A DNA stretch of 64,000 bases from CAVSRC01 sp963730325 (lineage in GTDB: Bacteria; Pseudomonadota; Alphaproteobacteria; Rhizobiales; Kaistiaceae): positions 1 through 64,000 of the forward strand of contig CAVSRC010000017.1 of assembly GCA_963730325.1 (NCBI GenBank). The letters are read 5' to 3'. The translations under genes were made by a program, and so were the position numbers. Positions within the stretch are counted from its first letter, which is position 1; the number at the start of each line of letters is the position of its first letter. The notes below the pieces were generated by a model. The model did no database searches and had not been told where the DNA came from. It saw only the letters and a list, made by a program, of their open reading frames with translations. This document shows, piece after piece, positions 1-8,900 of the stretch.

Positions 1-2
1 CC

Positions 3-110
3 GACAATGTCGAAGGCGCGCGCGCCGCCGGCTGGAACGCCGAGCAGTTCGTCGGCGCGGAGCAGATGCGCGCCGACCTCGCCCGCTACGGCATCGATCT
101 CAGGGCCTAG
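3..110 (+). CDS. HAD-superfamily hydrolase, C-terminal end (5' truncated by window)
   Basis: Thirty-five residues are open from the window edge to a TAG at 108-110. They begin DNVEGARAAGWNAEQF, which matches the last conserved motif of HAD-IA hydrolases (acidic residue, N-x-E-G-A, then A-G-W/M), where the aspartate helps hold the catalytic Mg2+. The rest of the enzyme lies outside the window, so the substrate cannot be named. Its stop overlaps the stop of the convergent PHP-domain gene. The family call rests on one short motif. Confidence 0.6.
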   Translation, partial: DNVEGARAAGWNAEQFVGAEQMRADLARYGIDLRA

Positions 111-997
111 CCGAGCCAGACGGGATTCGACCAGGCGTTCGGCCGGCGGCATCGGTGACGACGAGGCGAAACCAGTCGCCGGCAAGTGTTCGAGCGGAGA
201 TGGCTCGGGTGATCTGGCGCCCGGCCGCGTGACGTGCGGCTGCCGCGGCCGACACCGCGACATGACCGCCGGCGAGGACTCGATATGCGCCTCGCCGCCT
301 TCAATGACGAAAGCGTGAGAGCGGTCCCTGGCTCGAATAGAAGTCGCCGGCCTTCATGGCCGAAGCAGCGCCTCGGGCTCGTTGGCTTCGGCCTTCACCA
401 TCATCCAGCCGCCGAAATCATCGTCGATCCGGAAATGGGCGTCGTCCGCGGCATAGGCGGTCAGCCGGGGCCCTCGTTGAGCAGCAGGTCGAGCATATAG
501 GTGCCATCCGCGCGAGCGCATTCCAGCGCGCAGGTGATTGTAGATCTCGACCGCGTCGGCATGAGCCGCCATGGCGCGGCCGTCCTCCGCGCGCAGGCCC
601 GACCATTGCGGATGCGCGATGCCGACAAAAGCGCCGGCCGCCTTCGCCCGGGCAGCAAGCTCTTCCCCGGTCTCCCCATCGCCGGTCGGCGCGAAATCAT
701 CGGCAACCCGGCGGCGAGAACAGGCCATATCTCGTCGTGGCGGTTCGCCGGCGCATGAAGCTCGGCGCCGAGGATGGTCGTGAAGGCGTTGGTGCGGAGG
801 GCGCGTATCGGCGATCGGAAAGCCGAATCGATGAGGAAGTGGTCGGACAGGCAGAGGAAATCGTAGCCGGCTTCGCGATAGAGCCGGCAGACCTCGGCCG
901 GATCGAGCCGCCCGTCGGAAATGGTGGAATGCGTGTGGATGTTGCCGCGCCAGAACGGCCGGCGCCGGAAAACGTGTGTGCCCATGTCGGCCACCAT
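107..997 (-). CDS. PHP-domain metal-dependent phosphoesterase (several frameshifts)
   Basis: A protein of about 295 residues is readable only by switching frames. The start (ATG at 997 or 985) is followed by WRGNIHTHSTISDGR, the first metal-binding PHP motif, then CLSDHF and a later FVGIAHPQWSG. Downstream come DAVEIYNH, AADDAHF, MKAGDFYSSQGP and finally AWSNPVWLG, which is a typical tail of this family. The frame changes at roughly 710, 550, 500, 354 and 300-240. PHP proteins of this type are predicted trinuclear-metal phosphoesterases of unknown substrate. All motifs survive, so sequence error is likelier than decay. The 3' end overlaps the stop of the HAD gene on the other strand. Confidence 0.75.
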
Positions 998-1068
998 GCC
1001 CGAAATCGGTGACAAACCAATCCCCGCCCCTCCACTGCGCGGCGCCGGCACCTCGGACGAGACGCCGC

Positions 1069-2213
1069 TTATGCCGCGGCGCGGGGCATGATCTGGCGGG
1101 CGATCGTCCGGAGATCGTCGATCGGCGCGCGGGCGCCGTCTTCTCGATAGGTGTGCCAGAAGGTCCAGCCGTTGCAGGCATCGAGCCCCTGCACCAGCGC
1201 GCCGACGCGGTGGATGGAGCCGGTGTGCTCGCCGGCGCGCAGCGTCCCGTCGGAGCGCACTTCTGCCGCATGGCGGGAGCGCGCGTCGGTGAGCATCGCG
1301 CCGGGCGGGATCAGCCCGGCCTCGACCAGCGTGCCGAAGGGGACGCGCGGCTCGGCGCGCTTGCCGCCGTAACTTCGACGGCGGTGGCCGGAGCCGGCAT
1401 CGACCGCGTCGATGCGGGCCTGCGCAGCGGCGATATAGTCGTCCTCGCGCTCGACGCCGACGAAATGGCGGCCGAGCCGTTTGGCGACGGCGCCGGTCGT
1501 GCCGGTGCCGAAGAACGGGTCGAGGACGACGTCGCCGGGCTTGGACCAGGCGAGCAGGATGCGATGGAGCAGCGCCTCCGGCTTCTGCGTCGGATGGACC
1601 TTGCGCCCCTCCCCGCCCTTCAGCCGCTCGTTGCCGGTGCAGATCGGGAACAGCCAGTCGGAGCGCATCTGCAGCTCGTCGTTGGCCGCCTTCAGGGCGT
1701 CGTAGTTGAAGGTGTAGCCCTTGGCGTTGGGGTCGCGGCTCGCCCAGATCAGCGTTTCGTGGGCGTTGGTGAAGCGCCGGCCGCGGAAGTTCGGCATCGG
1801 GTTGGACTTCCGCCACACGATATCGTTGAGGAGCCAGAAGCCGAGATCCTGCAGGACGGTGCCGACGCGGAAGATGTTGTGATAGGAGCCGATCACCCAC
1901 AGCGTCCCGTTCGGCTTCAGCACGCGGCGGCAGGCGAGAGCCAGGCGCGGGTGAAATCGTCATAGGCGGCGAAGCTGGCGAACTTGTCCCAGTCGTCGTC
2001 GACGGCATCGACCTCGGACTGGTCCGGCCGGGTGAGGCTGCTGTCGAGCTGAAGATTATAGGGCGGGTCGGCAAAGACGACGTCGACCGAGGCGGCCGGA
2101 AGCTTCTCCAGCTCGGCGACGCAGTCGCCCTTCAGGATCGTATCGAGCCAAGGAAGCTCGCCCTGGCGACGGCCGTCAACGCAACCATGAGCCACCCCGA
2201 CGCAACACAACAT
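1069..2213 (-). CDS. ccrM: Cell-cycle regulated DNA adenine methyltransferase CcrM (one frameshift)
   Basis: Beta-class N6-adenine methyltransferase, expected to methylate GANTC and to time transcription and replication in the alphaproteobacterial cell cycle. The N-terminal part has LDTILKGDCVAELEKLP and the catalytic DPPYNLQL; the larger part, in another frame, has the SAM-binding DPFFGTGTTGAVA and the C-terminal CcrM extension with GTLVEAGLIPPGAML and CNGWTFWHTY. One missing base near 1935 separates the two, just before ACRRVLKPNGTLWVIGSYHN. The start is uncertain: ATG at 2213, GTG at 2195, or an upstream ATG at 2237. Combined length of about 380 residues is near the usual 355-380. Confidence 0.9.
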
Positions 2214-2411
2214 AAGCCGCGCTCCCCCGCGCCACAAAACGAGGCGGAATCTTGGCCGGACAGGGTGAACATCGGGTTAAGGTTTATGGTTAAGCGGGTG
2301 TGAAGAGCGGCCCGAAGCTGGACCGCCATGCCGCACCGCCCCTTTCGCTCCGGGCCCTGCGCGTTACACGAAGCGCGCCGGAGCTGCACTTCCCCGCCAA
2401 AACGGATACAG
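2214..2411. promoter_or_regulatory. Divergent intergenic region with one GANTC site
   Basis: This 198-bp gap separates ccrM from the divergent HAD gene and must hold both promoters. A single GAATC (GANTC class) lies at 2247-2251, about 35 bp upstream of the ccrM start. In Caulobacter the ccrM leader contains GANTC sites that link its transcription to methylation state. One five-base match is weak evidence. No convincing -35/-10 pair was seen. Confidence 0.3.
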
Positions 2412-3087
2412 ATGCTTATTGTTCGACTGCGACGGCGTGCTCGTCGATTCCGAAATCATCGCCGCCAAGGTCGATGCCGAGTTCCTGACCGAAGTCGGCT
2501 ACGAGATCTCGCCGAGGAGGTTTCGCGCCGCTTCGCCGGGCTGCCCGCGCGGTACGGCCGACCTGGTCGAAGCCGAGATGGGCCGCCCGCTGCCCGAGGA
2601 CTTCTTCGAACGCACCAAGGAGGAGATCGACCGGCGGCTCGCGACCGAGCTCAAGCTGTCCCCGGCGTGCGCGAACTGCTCGACTGGCTCGACGGGAAAC
2701 CGCGCTGCGTCTGCTCCAACTCGACGGCTGGAACGGCTGAAGATCTCCCTTGAAAACACCCGGCTCTAGCACCGCTTCGCCCCCTACATCTTCTCGGCCG
2801 TCGAGGTCGGCAACCAAAGCCGAAGCCCGCGCCGAACGTGTATCGCCATGCCATCGAACAGTTCGGCGTCGAGCCGCGCGAATGCGTGGTGCTCGAGGAT
2901 TCCGCCTTCGGCGTCGCGCGGCCAAGGCGGCCGGCGCCCGCGTCATCGGCTTCACCGGCGGCGGCCACACCTGGCTCGGCCACGCCGACGTTCTGACCGA
3001 AGCCGGCGCCGAGACGGTGATCAACCGTTCGCCGACCTGCCGGCAATGGCGGAGGCGCTGATGACCTGGGAAGGGATGAGCGAGTAG
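2412..3087 (+). CDS. HAD-superfamily hydrolase, beta-phosphoglucomutase/phosphatase-like (frameshifted)
   Basis: A protein of about 225 residues spread over all three frames. It opens with LFDCDGVLVDSEIIA, the DxD nucleophile motif of HAD hydrolases. A cap region follows (RRFAGLP, EAEMGRPLPEDFFERTKEEID), then PGVRELLDWLDGKPRCVCSNS (motif II), and ECVVLEDSAFGV with KAAGARVIGFTGGGH (motif IV). It ends EALMTWEGMSE before TAG at 3085-3087. The ATG at 2412 needs one base correction to reach the DxD frame. The motif order is that of subfamily IA phosphatases and phosphoglucomutases; the substrate is unknown. At least four indels break it. Confidence 0.7.
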
Positions 3088-3104
3088 CTAGCCCTAGGCC
3101 ACGT

Positions 3105-3551
3105 TTACGCGGCCGTTGATTTCGGCCGGGTCACCCGGCGCTTGCGCAGGTGATAGGTCAACGCGAGCGCGATGCAATGGCCGAGCGCCGCCTCGTCGAT
3201 CTTATCGGCGGCATCGAAGACGATCGCCCGCTTGCCTTCATAGCCGAACTGCGGATAGCGCTCGCGGAAGCTGGCGATGAGATCGGTCTGGCAATTGACG
3301 TAGAGCGCATAACCGCCCGCGGCCTTGGTGCGGTTGATGCGGATGGTGGTGCCGCTTTTCGTCTCGGGCGTCACGTAGGAGGGCTCGCCCCATTTCAGCG
3401 TCTCCTCGAGCGCACCGACACCTTCGGTCGCCGCCGCCATCTCGAAGATCAGCTCACGCAGACGCATCAGGCGTCGCCCGACGACCGGCGGGCGGGCAGC
3501 ATAGGCATCCGCGACCGCCGGCGTGGCAAAGGGCGCCGGCGGCGGCCACAC
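3105..3551 (-). CDS. DUF1801 domain protein
   Basis: A 148-residue protein with the DUF1801 (PF08818) core: RLMRLRELIFEMAAAT, then ETLKWGEPSYV, and a conserved C-terminal half ending FDAADKIDEAALGHCIALAL. Family members are small cytoplasmic proteins of unknown function. The chosen start is a GTG whose G is the last base of the gcvPB stop codon (TAGTG), so it looks translationally coupled as the last gene of the glycine cleavage operon. The frame is also open upstream into the gcvPB region, but that part is gcvPB in another frame. Confidence 0.8.
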   Translation of the reverse strand: MWPPPAPFATPAVADAYAARPPVVGRRLMRLRELIFEMAAATEGVGALEETLKWGEPSYVTPETKSGTTIRINRTKAAGGYALYVNCQTDLIASFRERYPQFGYEGKRAIVFDAADKIDEAALGHCIALALTYHLRKRRVTRPKSTAA

Positions 3552-5123
3552 TACTCCGCCGCCTCGCTCCAGGGCTGCGGCTTCTCCCATTTGAGCTTCG
3601 GCGAGCGCGCGGCGCGGGTCTCGTCGAGCCGGCGGCGCGGGGCGAGCATCGGCGCCTGATGGAAGCGCTCGGCCTCGCCGCGCTTGGCGCGCATGACGAG
3701 ATCGCGCAGCGTCGCCACGAACAGGTCGAGCGAAGCCTTCGATTCCGACTCGGTCGGCTCGATCAGCAGCGCGCCGTGGACGACCAGCGGGAAATACATG
3801 GTCATCGGGTGGAAGCCCTCGTCGATCATCGCCTTGGCGAAATCGAGCGTGGTGACGCCGGTGCCTTCGAGGAAGGTGTCGTCGAACAGCGCCTCGTGCA
3901 TGCAGATGCGGTCGCCGAAGGGCTGGCTCATCACGTCGCGAAGCCCGGCGCGCACATAGTTGGCGTTGAGCACGGCGTCCTCCGACGCCTGGCGCATGCC
4001 GTCGGCGCCGTGCGACAGCATGTAGGCGAGCGCGCGCACATACATGCCCATCTGGCCGTGGAAGGCGGTGAGCCGGCCGAAGGGCTGCTCGTCGCCCTCT
4101 GCGTCGGCGCGGGTCTCGACCAGCACCGCCCCGCCCTCTGCCATGCGCAGATAGGGCATCGGCGCGAAGGGCGCCAGCGCCTTCGGACAGGACCACCGGG
4201 CCGGAGCCCGGCCCGCCGCCGCCATGCGGCGTCGAGAAGGTCTTGTGCAGGTTGATGTGCATGGCGTCGACGCCGAGGTCGCCGGGGCGGACCTTGCCGA
4301 CGATGGCGTTGAAGTTGGCGCCGTCGGCATAGAAATAGGCGCCGGCCACATGGACCGCCTCGGCGATGGCGACGATGTCGCGCTCGAACAGGCCGCAGGT
4401 GTTGGGGTTGGTCAGCATGATCGCCGCCACGTCCGGCGAGAGGCGCTTCTTCACCTCCTCCGGATCGACGGTGCCGTCGGCGCGCGCCGGCACGGCGACG
4501 ACCTTGTAGCCGAGCAGCGCCGCGGTCGCCGGGTTGGTGCCGTGGGCCGATTCCGGCACCAGCACGATCGTGCGTGTCTCGCCGCGGGCGGCGAGCGCCG
4601 CCTTGATCGCCATCATGCCGCACAGCTCGCCGTGCGCGCCGGCCTTGGGGCTCATGGCGACCGCCGCCATGCCGGTCATCTCCATCAGCCAGCGCGACAG
4701 CTCGGCGATCAGGTCGAGCGCGCCGGGCACGGTCGAGAGCGGCTGCAGCGGGTGGATGTCGGCGAAGCCGGGCAGCCGCGCCATCTTCTCGTTGAGGCGC
4801 GGATTGTGCTTCATCGTGCAGGAGCCGAGCGGATAGATGCCGGCGTCGATGGCGTAGTTCTTCTGGCTGAGGCGCACATAGTGGCGCATCGTCTCCGGCT
4901 CGGAGAGGCCGGGCAGATCGATCGGCGTCGTGCGGGCGTGCGCGCCCAGTCTGCGATTTCGCCTGTCGGCGCCTCGGGCAGGTCGACGCCGGTCGTCTCG
5001 TTGCGGCCGATCTCGAAGATCAGCGGCTCCTCGATCTGCAGGCCGCGATTGGCGGTGAAGGTGTCGTGCTGCGCGCCGGCTGTTGGCGGCGGGCGCGGTC
5101 GGGCGGCCCTGATCGTTGAGCAT
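3551..5123 (-). CDS. gcvPB: Glycine dehydrogenase (decarboxylating) subunit 2, P-protein beta (frameshifted)
   Basis: C-terminal half of the split P-protein, which with GcvPA decarboxylates glycine and loads the aminomethyl group onto GcvH lipoate. Seen: the N-terminal MLNDQGRPTAPA, then MRHYVRLSQKNYAIDAG, CTMKHNPRLNEKM, and the PLP-lysine region INLHKTFSTPHGGGGPGSGP. The frame then shifts near 4180 and continues with GQMGMYVRALAYMLSHG and GFHPMTMYFPL to PWSEAAE. A second frame change lies near 4930-5050. Length of about 520 residues fits the family. The ATG follows directly after the gcvPA stop, with GAGGTG as ribosome-binding site. Confidence 0.88.
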
Positions 5124-6472
5124 CTAGAGCACCTCCTTCAGCGCCGCGACGTAGGCCGCGCGGTCGGCGTCGCTGTTGATCTCGGTGGCGGCGACGACCA
5201 TCAGGTCGGCAAGCTCCGGCGCGCTCCGGTTCGAGCCGCGAGACCGGCACGCCGGCGAGCACGCCGCGCTTCGCCAGCGCCTCGACCACCGGCGCGGCCG
5301 GCTTCGGCAGGCGGACGGTGAACTCGTTGAAGAACGAGTCGTTCAAGACGCTTACGCCGGGAACCTCGGACAGCGATTCCGCCAGCGCCACGGCATTGGC
5401 GTGGTTGAGCGCGGCCAGGCGCTGCAGCCCGGCCTCGCCGAGCAGCGTCATGTGGATCGAGAAGGCGAGCGCGCAGAGCCCTGAATTGGTGCAGATGTTC
5501 GAGGTCGCCTTGTCGCGGCGGATGTGCTGCTCGCGGGTCGAGAGCGTCAGCACGAAGCCGCGCCGGCCCTCGGCGTCGACCGTCTCGCCGCAGAGCCGCC
5601 CGGGCATCTGGCGGACGAATTTCTGGCGCGTGGCGAAGAGGCCGACATAGGGCCCGCCGAAGGTGAGCGGATTGCCGATCGACTGGCCCTCGCCGACGAC
5701 GATGTCGGCGCCCTGCGCGCCCGGCGGCTCGATGGCGCCGAAGGCGACCGCCTCGGTGAAGACGGCGACGAGCAGCGCGCCGTTGGCGTGCGCCTTCTCG
5801 GCGATCGGCTTCAGGTCGACGAGCTGGCCGTAGAAGGACGGCGACTGGACGACGACGCAGGAGGTCTCGCCGTCGATCGCGTCGAGGATCGCCTCGGTGC
5901 CGGTCGGGTCGGGCGGCAGCTCGACGACGCCGTCGCTGACGAGGTGCGCGAATAGGTGCGCACCACCGCGCGGTATTGCGGATGCAGGCCGCCGGAGAGC
6001 ACCGCCTTCGAGCGCCTGGTCAGGCGATGGGCCATCAGCACCGCCTCGGCGCGTCGCGGTCGAGCCGTCATACATGGAGGCGTTGGCGACCTCCATGCCG
6101 AGGAGGTTGGCGACCTGGGTCTGGAACTCGAAGAGATACTGCAGCGTGCCCTGCGAGATTTCCGGCTGATAGGGCGTGTAGCTGGTGAGGAACTCGGAGC
6201 GCTGGATCAGGTGATCGACGCTCGCCGGCACATGGTGGCGATAGGCGCCGGCGCCGACGAAGAAGGGCACCGAGCCGGCGGCGACGTTCTTCGCCGCCAT
6301 GCGCGCCGAGGACGCGCTCGACCTCCATCTCGCTCTTGGCCAGCGGCAGGTCGAGCAGGCCGTCGAGGTGCTTGTCGGCGGGAATGTCGGCGAAGAGATC
6401 GTCGATGGCGGCGACGCCGATGCGGGCGAGCATCGCCTCGCGGTCGGCGTCGGTGTGGGGGAGATAGCGCAT
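5124..6472 (-). CDS. gcvPA: Glycine dehydrogenase (decarboxylating) subunit 1, P-protein alpha (frameshifted)
   Basis: N-terminal half of the split P-protein of the glycine cleavage system. It begins MRYLPHTDADREAMLARIG and continues DLFADIPADKHLDGLLDLPLAKSE. After a shift near 6300 come FFVGAGAYRHHVPASVDHL, TSYTPYQPEISQGTLQYLFEFQT, the LTFGGPYVGLFATRQKFVRQ segment and REQHIRRDKATSNICTNSGL, all hallmarks of GcvPA. A gap near 5950-6060 and a last shift near 5230 precede a tail ending EVL at TAG 5124-5126. Expected length of about 448 residues agrees. Its stop abuts the gcvPB start. Confidence 0.88.
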
Positions 6473-6492
6473 GGGCTCTGGTCCTTCGGCGT

Positions 6493-6958
6493 CTAGGCGG
6501 GCGGTGCGATGGTGACCTTGGTCAGCAGCGAATTGGCGATGAAGCAGTCGGCGTGGGCGGCGTCGTGCAGGCGTGCAGCTCGTCGGGCTCGGGCGCCTTG
6601 CCGGAGAAGGCGATGCGCGGCGACAGCGTCACCTCCGAGATCCAGATTTGCCGGCCTCGTTCTTCTCCATCACGCCGACGGCATCGTCCTCATAGCTGTC
6701 GACGACGAAGCCGCCGCGCCGGGCGATGTCGAGGAAGGTCAGCATGTGGCAGGAGGAGAGCGAGGCGATCAGCGCCTCCTCCGGATCGACCGCCGCCTCG
6801 ACGGTGAAGCGGGCGGGCACGACATGGGGCGAGGCGGTGGCCGGCACTTCGGTGCCGCCGTCGAAGCGCCAGACATGGCCGCGCGTGTAGCGGCCACGGG
6901 CGAAATCGTCGCTGTCGCTCTTCCACGATATGGTTGCGGTATAGGTGTTTCCGCGCAT
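6493..6958 (-). CDS. OsmC/Ohr-family protein (frameshifted)
   Basis: About 155 residues. The first frame has MRGNTYTATISWKSD, then PEEALIASLSSCHMLTFLDIA, the segment that carries the first redox cysteine of OsmC-family peroxide-detoxifying proteins, and VDSYEDDAVGVMEKNEAGK. After a frame change near 6640 the text ISEVTLSPRIAFSG and CFIANSLLTKVTIAPPA completes the fold, including the second conserved cysteine. OsmC proteins reduce organic hydroperoxides with thiol or lipoyl partners in some bacteria. It sits between gcvH and gcvPA on the same strand, 17 bp downstream of gcvH, so it is probably co-transcribed under the glycine riboswitch. Confidence 0.75.
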
Positions 6959-6975
6959 CGGCGGCTGCCTTCGGT

Positions 6976-7347
6976 TCAGATGGTTTCGAGGAAGGCCTTG
7001 TAGGCGTCCTCATCCATGAGCGCGTCGAGATCGGCGGCGTTGTCGGGCTTCAGCTTGACGATCCAGCCGGCGCCTTCGGCCGCCTCGTTCACCGCGCCGG
7101 GGCTGTCGGAAAGCGCCTGGTTGACGGCGACCACCTCGCCGGACACCGGCGCGAACACTTCGCTCGCCGCCTTGACCAACTCCACCACCGCCGCCTCGTC
7201 GCCCTTGGCGATCTTCTTGCCGACTTCCGGCAGCTCGACGAAGACGATGTCGCCGAGCTGTTCCTGGGCATGGTCGGAAATGCCGACCGCGGCGACATCG
7301 CCCTCAAGGCGGATCCATTCGTGGTCTTTGGTGTAGCGGGTGGCCAT
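6976..7347 (-). CDS. gcvH: Glycine cleavage system H protein
   Basis: Complete 123-residue lipoyl carrier, intact although its neighbours are broken. It starts MATRYTKDHEWIRLEGD, has GISDHAQEQLGDIVFVELP, and the lipoyl attachment site VVELVKAASEVFAPVSGEV with Lys59 as the modified residue. It shuttles the aminomethyl group from the P-protein to GcvT and is reoxidised by lipoamide dehydrogenase, which is not in this window. It lies a few bases after gcvT in the riboswitch-led operon. Confidence 0.95.
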   Translation of the reverse strand: MATRYTKDHEWIRLEGDVAAVGISDHAQEQLGDIVFVELPEVGKKIAKGDEAAVVELVKAASEVFAPVSGEVVAVNQALSDSPGAVNEAAEGAGWIVKLKPDNAADLDALMDEDAYKAFLETI

Positions 7348-7351
7348 CGGG

Positions 7352-8543
7352 TTACCTCGTCAGGACGCTTCGATTGGGGTTTGCGGTAATAGCGGTGGGG
7401 AACGAAAGGCAGCGGCACGACGGTCGCGGCGATTTCCTTGCCGCGCACGATGAGATTGACCGGCGTCTCGGGCTCGGCCGCACCGGCGGCGACATAGCCC
7501 ATGGCGATCGGCCCTCCGACGGTCGGGCCGAAGCCGCCGGAGGTGACCACGCCGACGGGCCGGCCGTCGCTGTCGCGGATCTCGGTGCCCTCGCGGGCGG
7601 GCGCCTTGCCGTCCGGCCTGATGCCGACGCGGCGGCGCGCCGGGCCCTGGTCCAGTTCGCGCGAGGATGCGCTGGGCGCCGGGAAAATCGCCGCGCTCGC
7701 GGCGGCGCTTGGAGACGGCGAAGGCGAGATCGGCCTCGACCGGCGAGGTGGTCGCATCGAGGTCGTGGCCGTTGAGCGGCAGGCCGGCTTCGAGGCGTAG
7801 CGAATCGCGGGCGCCGAGGCCGACCGGCTTGACCCGCTCGTCGGCAAGGAGCGCGTCCCAGAGCCTTCCGCCATTCGCCGGCTGGACGAGGATTTCGAAA
7901 CCGTCCTCGCCGGTGTAGCCGGAGCGCGAGACGAACATGCGCGCGCCCTGCCATTCGAAGACGCCGATAGGTCATGAAGCCGAGGTCGGTCGCGGCGGGC
8001 ACCAGGCTGCCCATGACGGCCGCCGCCTCCGGCCCCTGCAGGGCGAGCAGGGCGTCTTCGTCGGCACGGGTCAGCGTCGGCGCGGTCGCCGGCGGCCTTG
8101 CGGATGAGGTCGAAATCGCCGTCCTTGGTGCCGGCATTGACGACGATGTAGAGCGTGCCCGGCGTCTGGCTCGGCGCCGGGCGACCATCAGGTCGTCGAT
8201 GACGCCGCCCGCCTCGTTGAGGAGCAGCGTGTAGCGGATCTGCCCCGGCTTCAGGCCGGCGATGTCGCCGCAAATCAGCGGCTCGATCACGGCGGCGATG
8301 GCCGCGTGATCGGCGTCCGCATCGCCGCTCGGCGCATTGAGCGACAGGAAGCACGGCCCCATATGCGAGACGTCGAAGAGGCCGGCATGGGTCGCGCGTC
8401 CAGTTGTGCTCGGCGATGATGCCGGTCGGGTACTGGACCGGCATGGCATAGCCGCCGAACGGCACCATGCGGGCGCCGAGCGCCCGATGGCGCTCCGCCA
8501 GGACGGTCTCATTGAGGACTTCTGCAACGGCCGGTTCAGCCAC
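7352..8543 (-). CDS. gcvT: Glycine cleavage T protein, aminomethyltransferase (frameshifted)
   Basis: Transfers the one-carbon unit from aminomethyl-GcvH to tetrahydrofolate. Pieces in three frames give ALGARMVPFGGYAMPVQYP, GLFDVSHMGP, LYIVVNAGTKDGDFD, MFVSRSGYTGEDGFEI, AGLPLNGHDLD, then VTSGGFGPTVGGPIAMGYV and LPFVPHRYYRKP at the end. Several indels interrupt it (near 8390, 8180, 8090, 7970, 7690 and the 3' end), and the exact stop is uncertain (TAA at 7352-7354 or TGA at 7360-7362). The GTG at 8543 has AAGGA seven bases upstream and gives a normal N-terminus; an ATG at 8579 is the alternative. Confidence 0.88.
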
Positions 8544-8596
8544 GGGACGATCCTTCGACAGCAGGTGGACACGCGGCACGGGCTTTGCCCGTCCGC

Positions 8597-8812
8597 GCCC
8601 CCTCTGTCTTCGGACCTGAGAGATTCCTGCCGGCTGACCCGCGCCTTTCAGGGAAGGCGCTCCCGGCAGTTACTCCGTCGGTGAGCGGGCGACGCTTGCG
8701 CCTGCTGCTTTCCAGAGTGTCGCCGACCGTCCGGTCCTTTGGCCTGAGAGTTTCCGGGGCGGTTGCTCCTTCGGCGCCGGACCGATGCGGTCCGGTCTCT
8801 CCCGGCGGTCGT
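8597..8812 (-). promoter_or_regulatory. Tandem glycine riboswitch upstream of gcvT
   Basis: Read on the minus strand, the leader shows two consecutive glycine aptamers. The first (about 8806-8725) has GGGAGAGACCGG, GCCGAAGGAGCAA and AACTCTCAGGCCAAAGGACCG. The second (about 8720-8598) has CACTCTGGAAAG, CACCGACGGAGTAAC and ATCTCTCAGGTCCGAAGACAG. These are the conserved core strings of the class, separated by a short linker as in known tandem glycine riboswitches. It ends roughly 50 bp before the gcvT start, so it should switch on the glycine cleavage operon when glycine is abundant. No clear intrinsic terminator follows, which suggests control at translation initiation. Confidence 0.93.
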
Positions 8813-8872
8813 CAAGCCCGCCTGCCACAGGCAGACGGGTTGCCGGAACGCGACTCCATCCCGGCTAGAACC

Positions 8873-8900
8873 ATCCTAGGGTCGCCGGCAGCCGAGTCAA
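8873..8900 (-). promoter_or_regulatory. Sigma70-type promoter of the gcv operon
   Basis: On the minus strand TTGACT (8900-8895) and TAGGAT (8878-8873) are separated by 16 bases, close to the housekeeping consensus. The predicted transcript starts near 8866, about 55 bases before the first riboswitch aptamer. The element lies directly after the stop of the upstream lipoprotein gene, so the operon has its own promoter. Confidence 0.6.
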
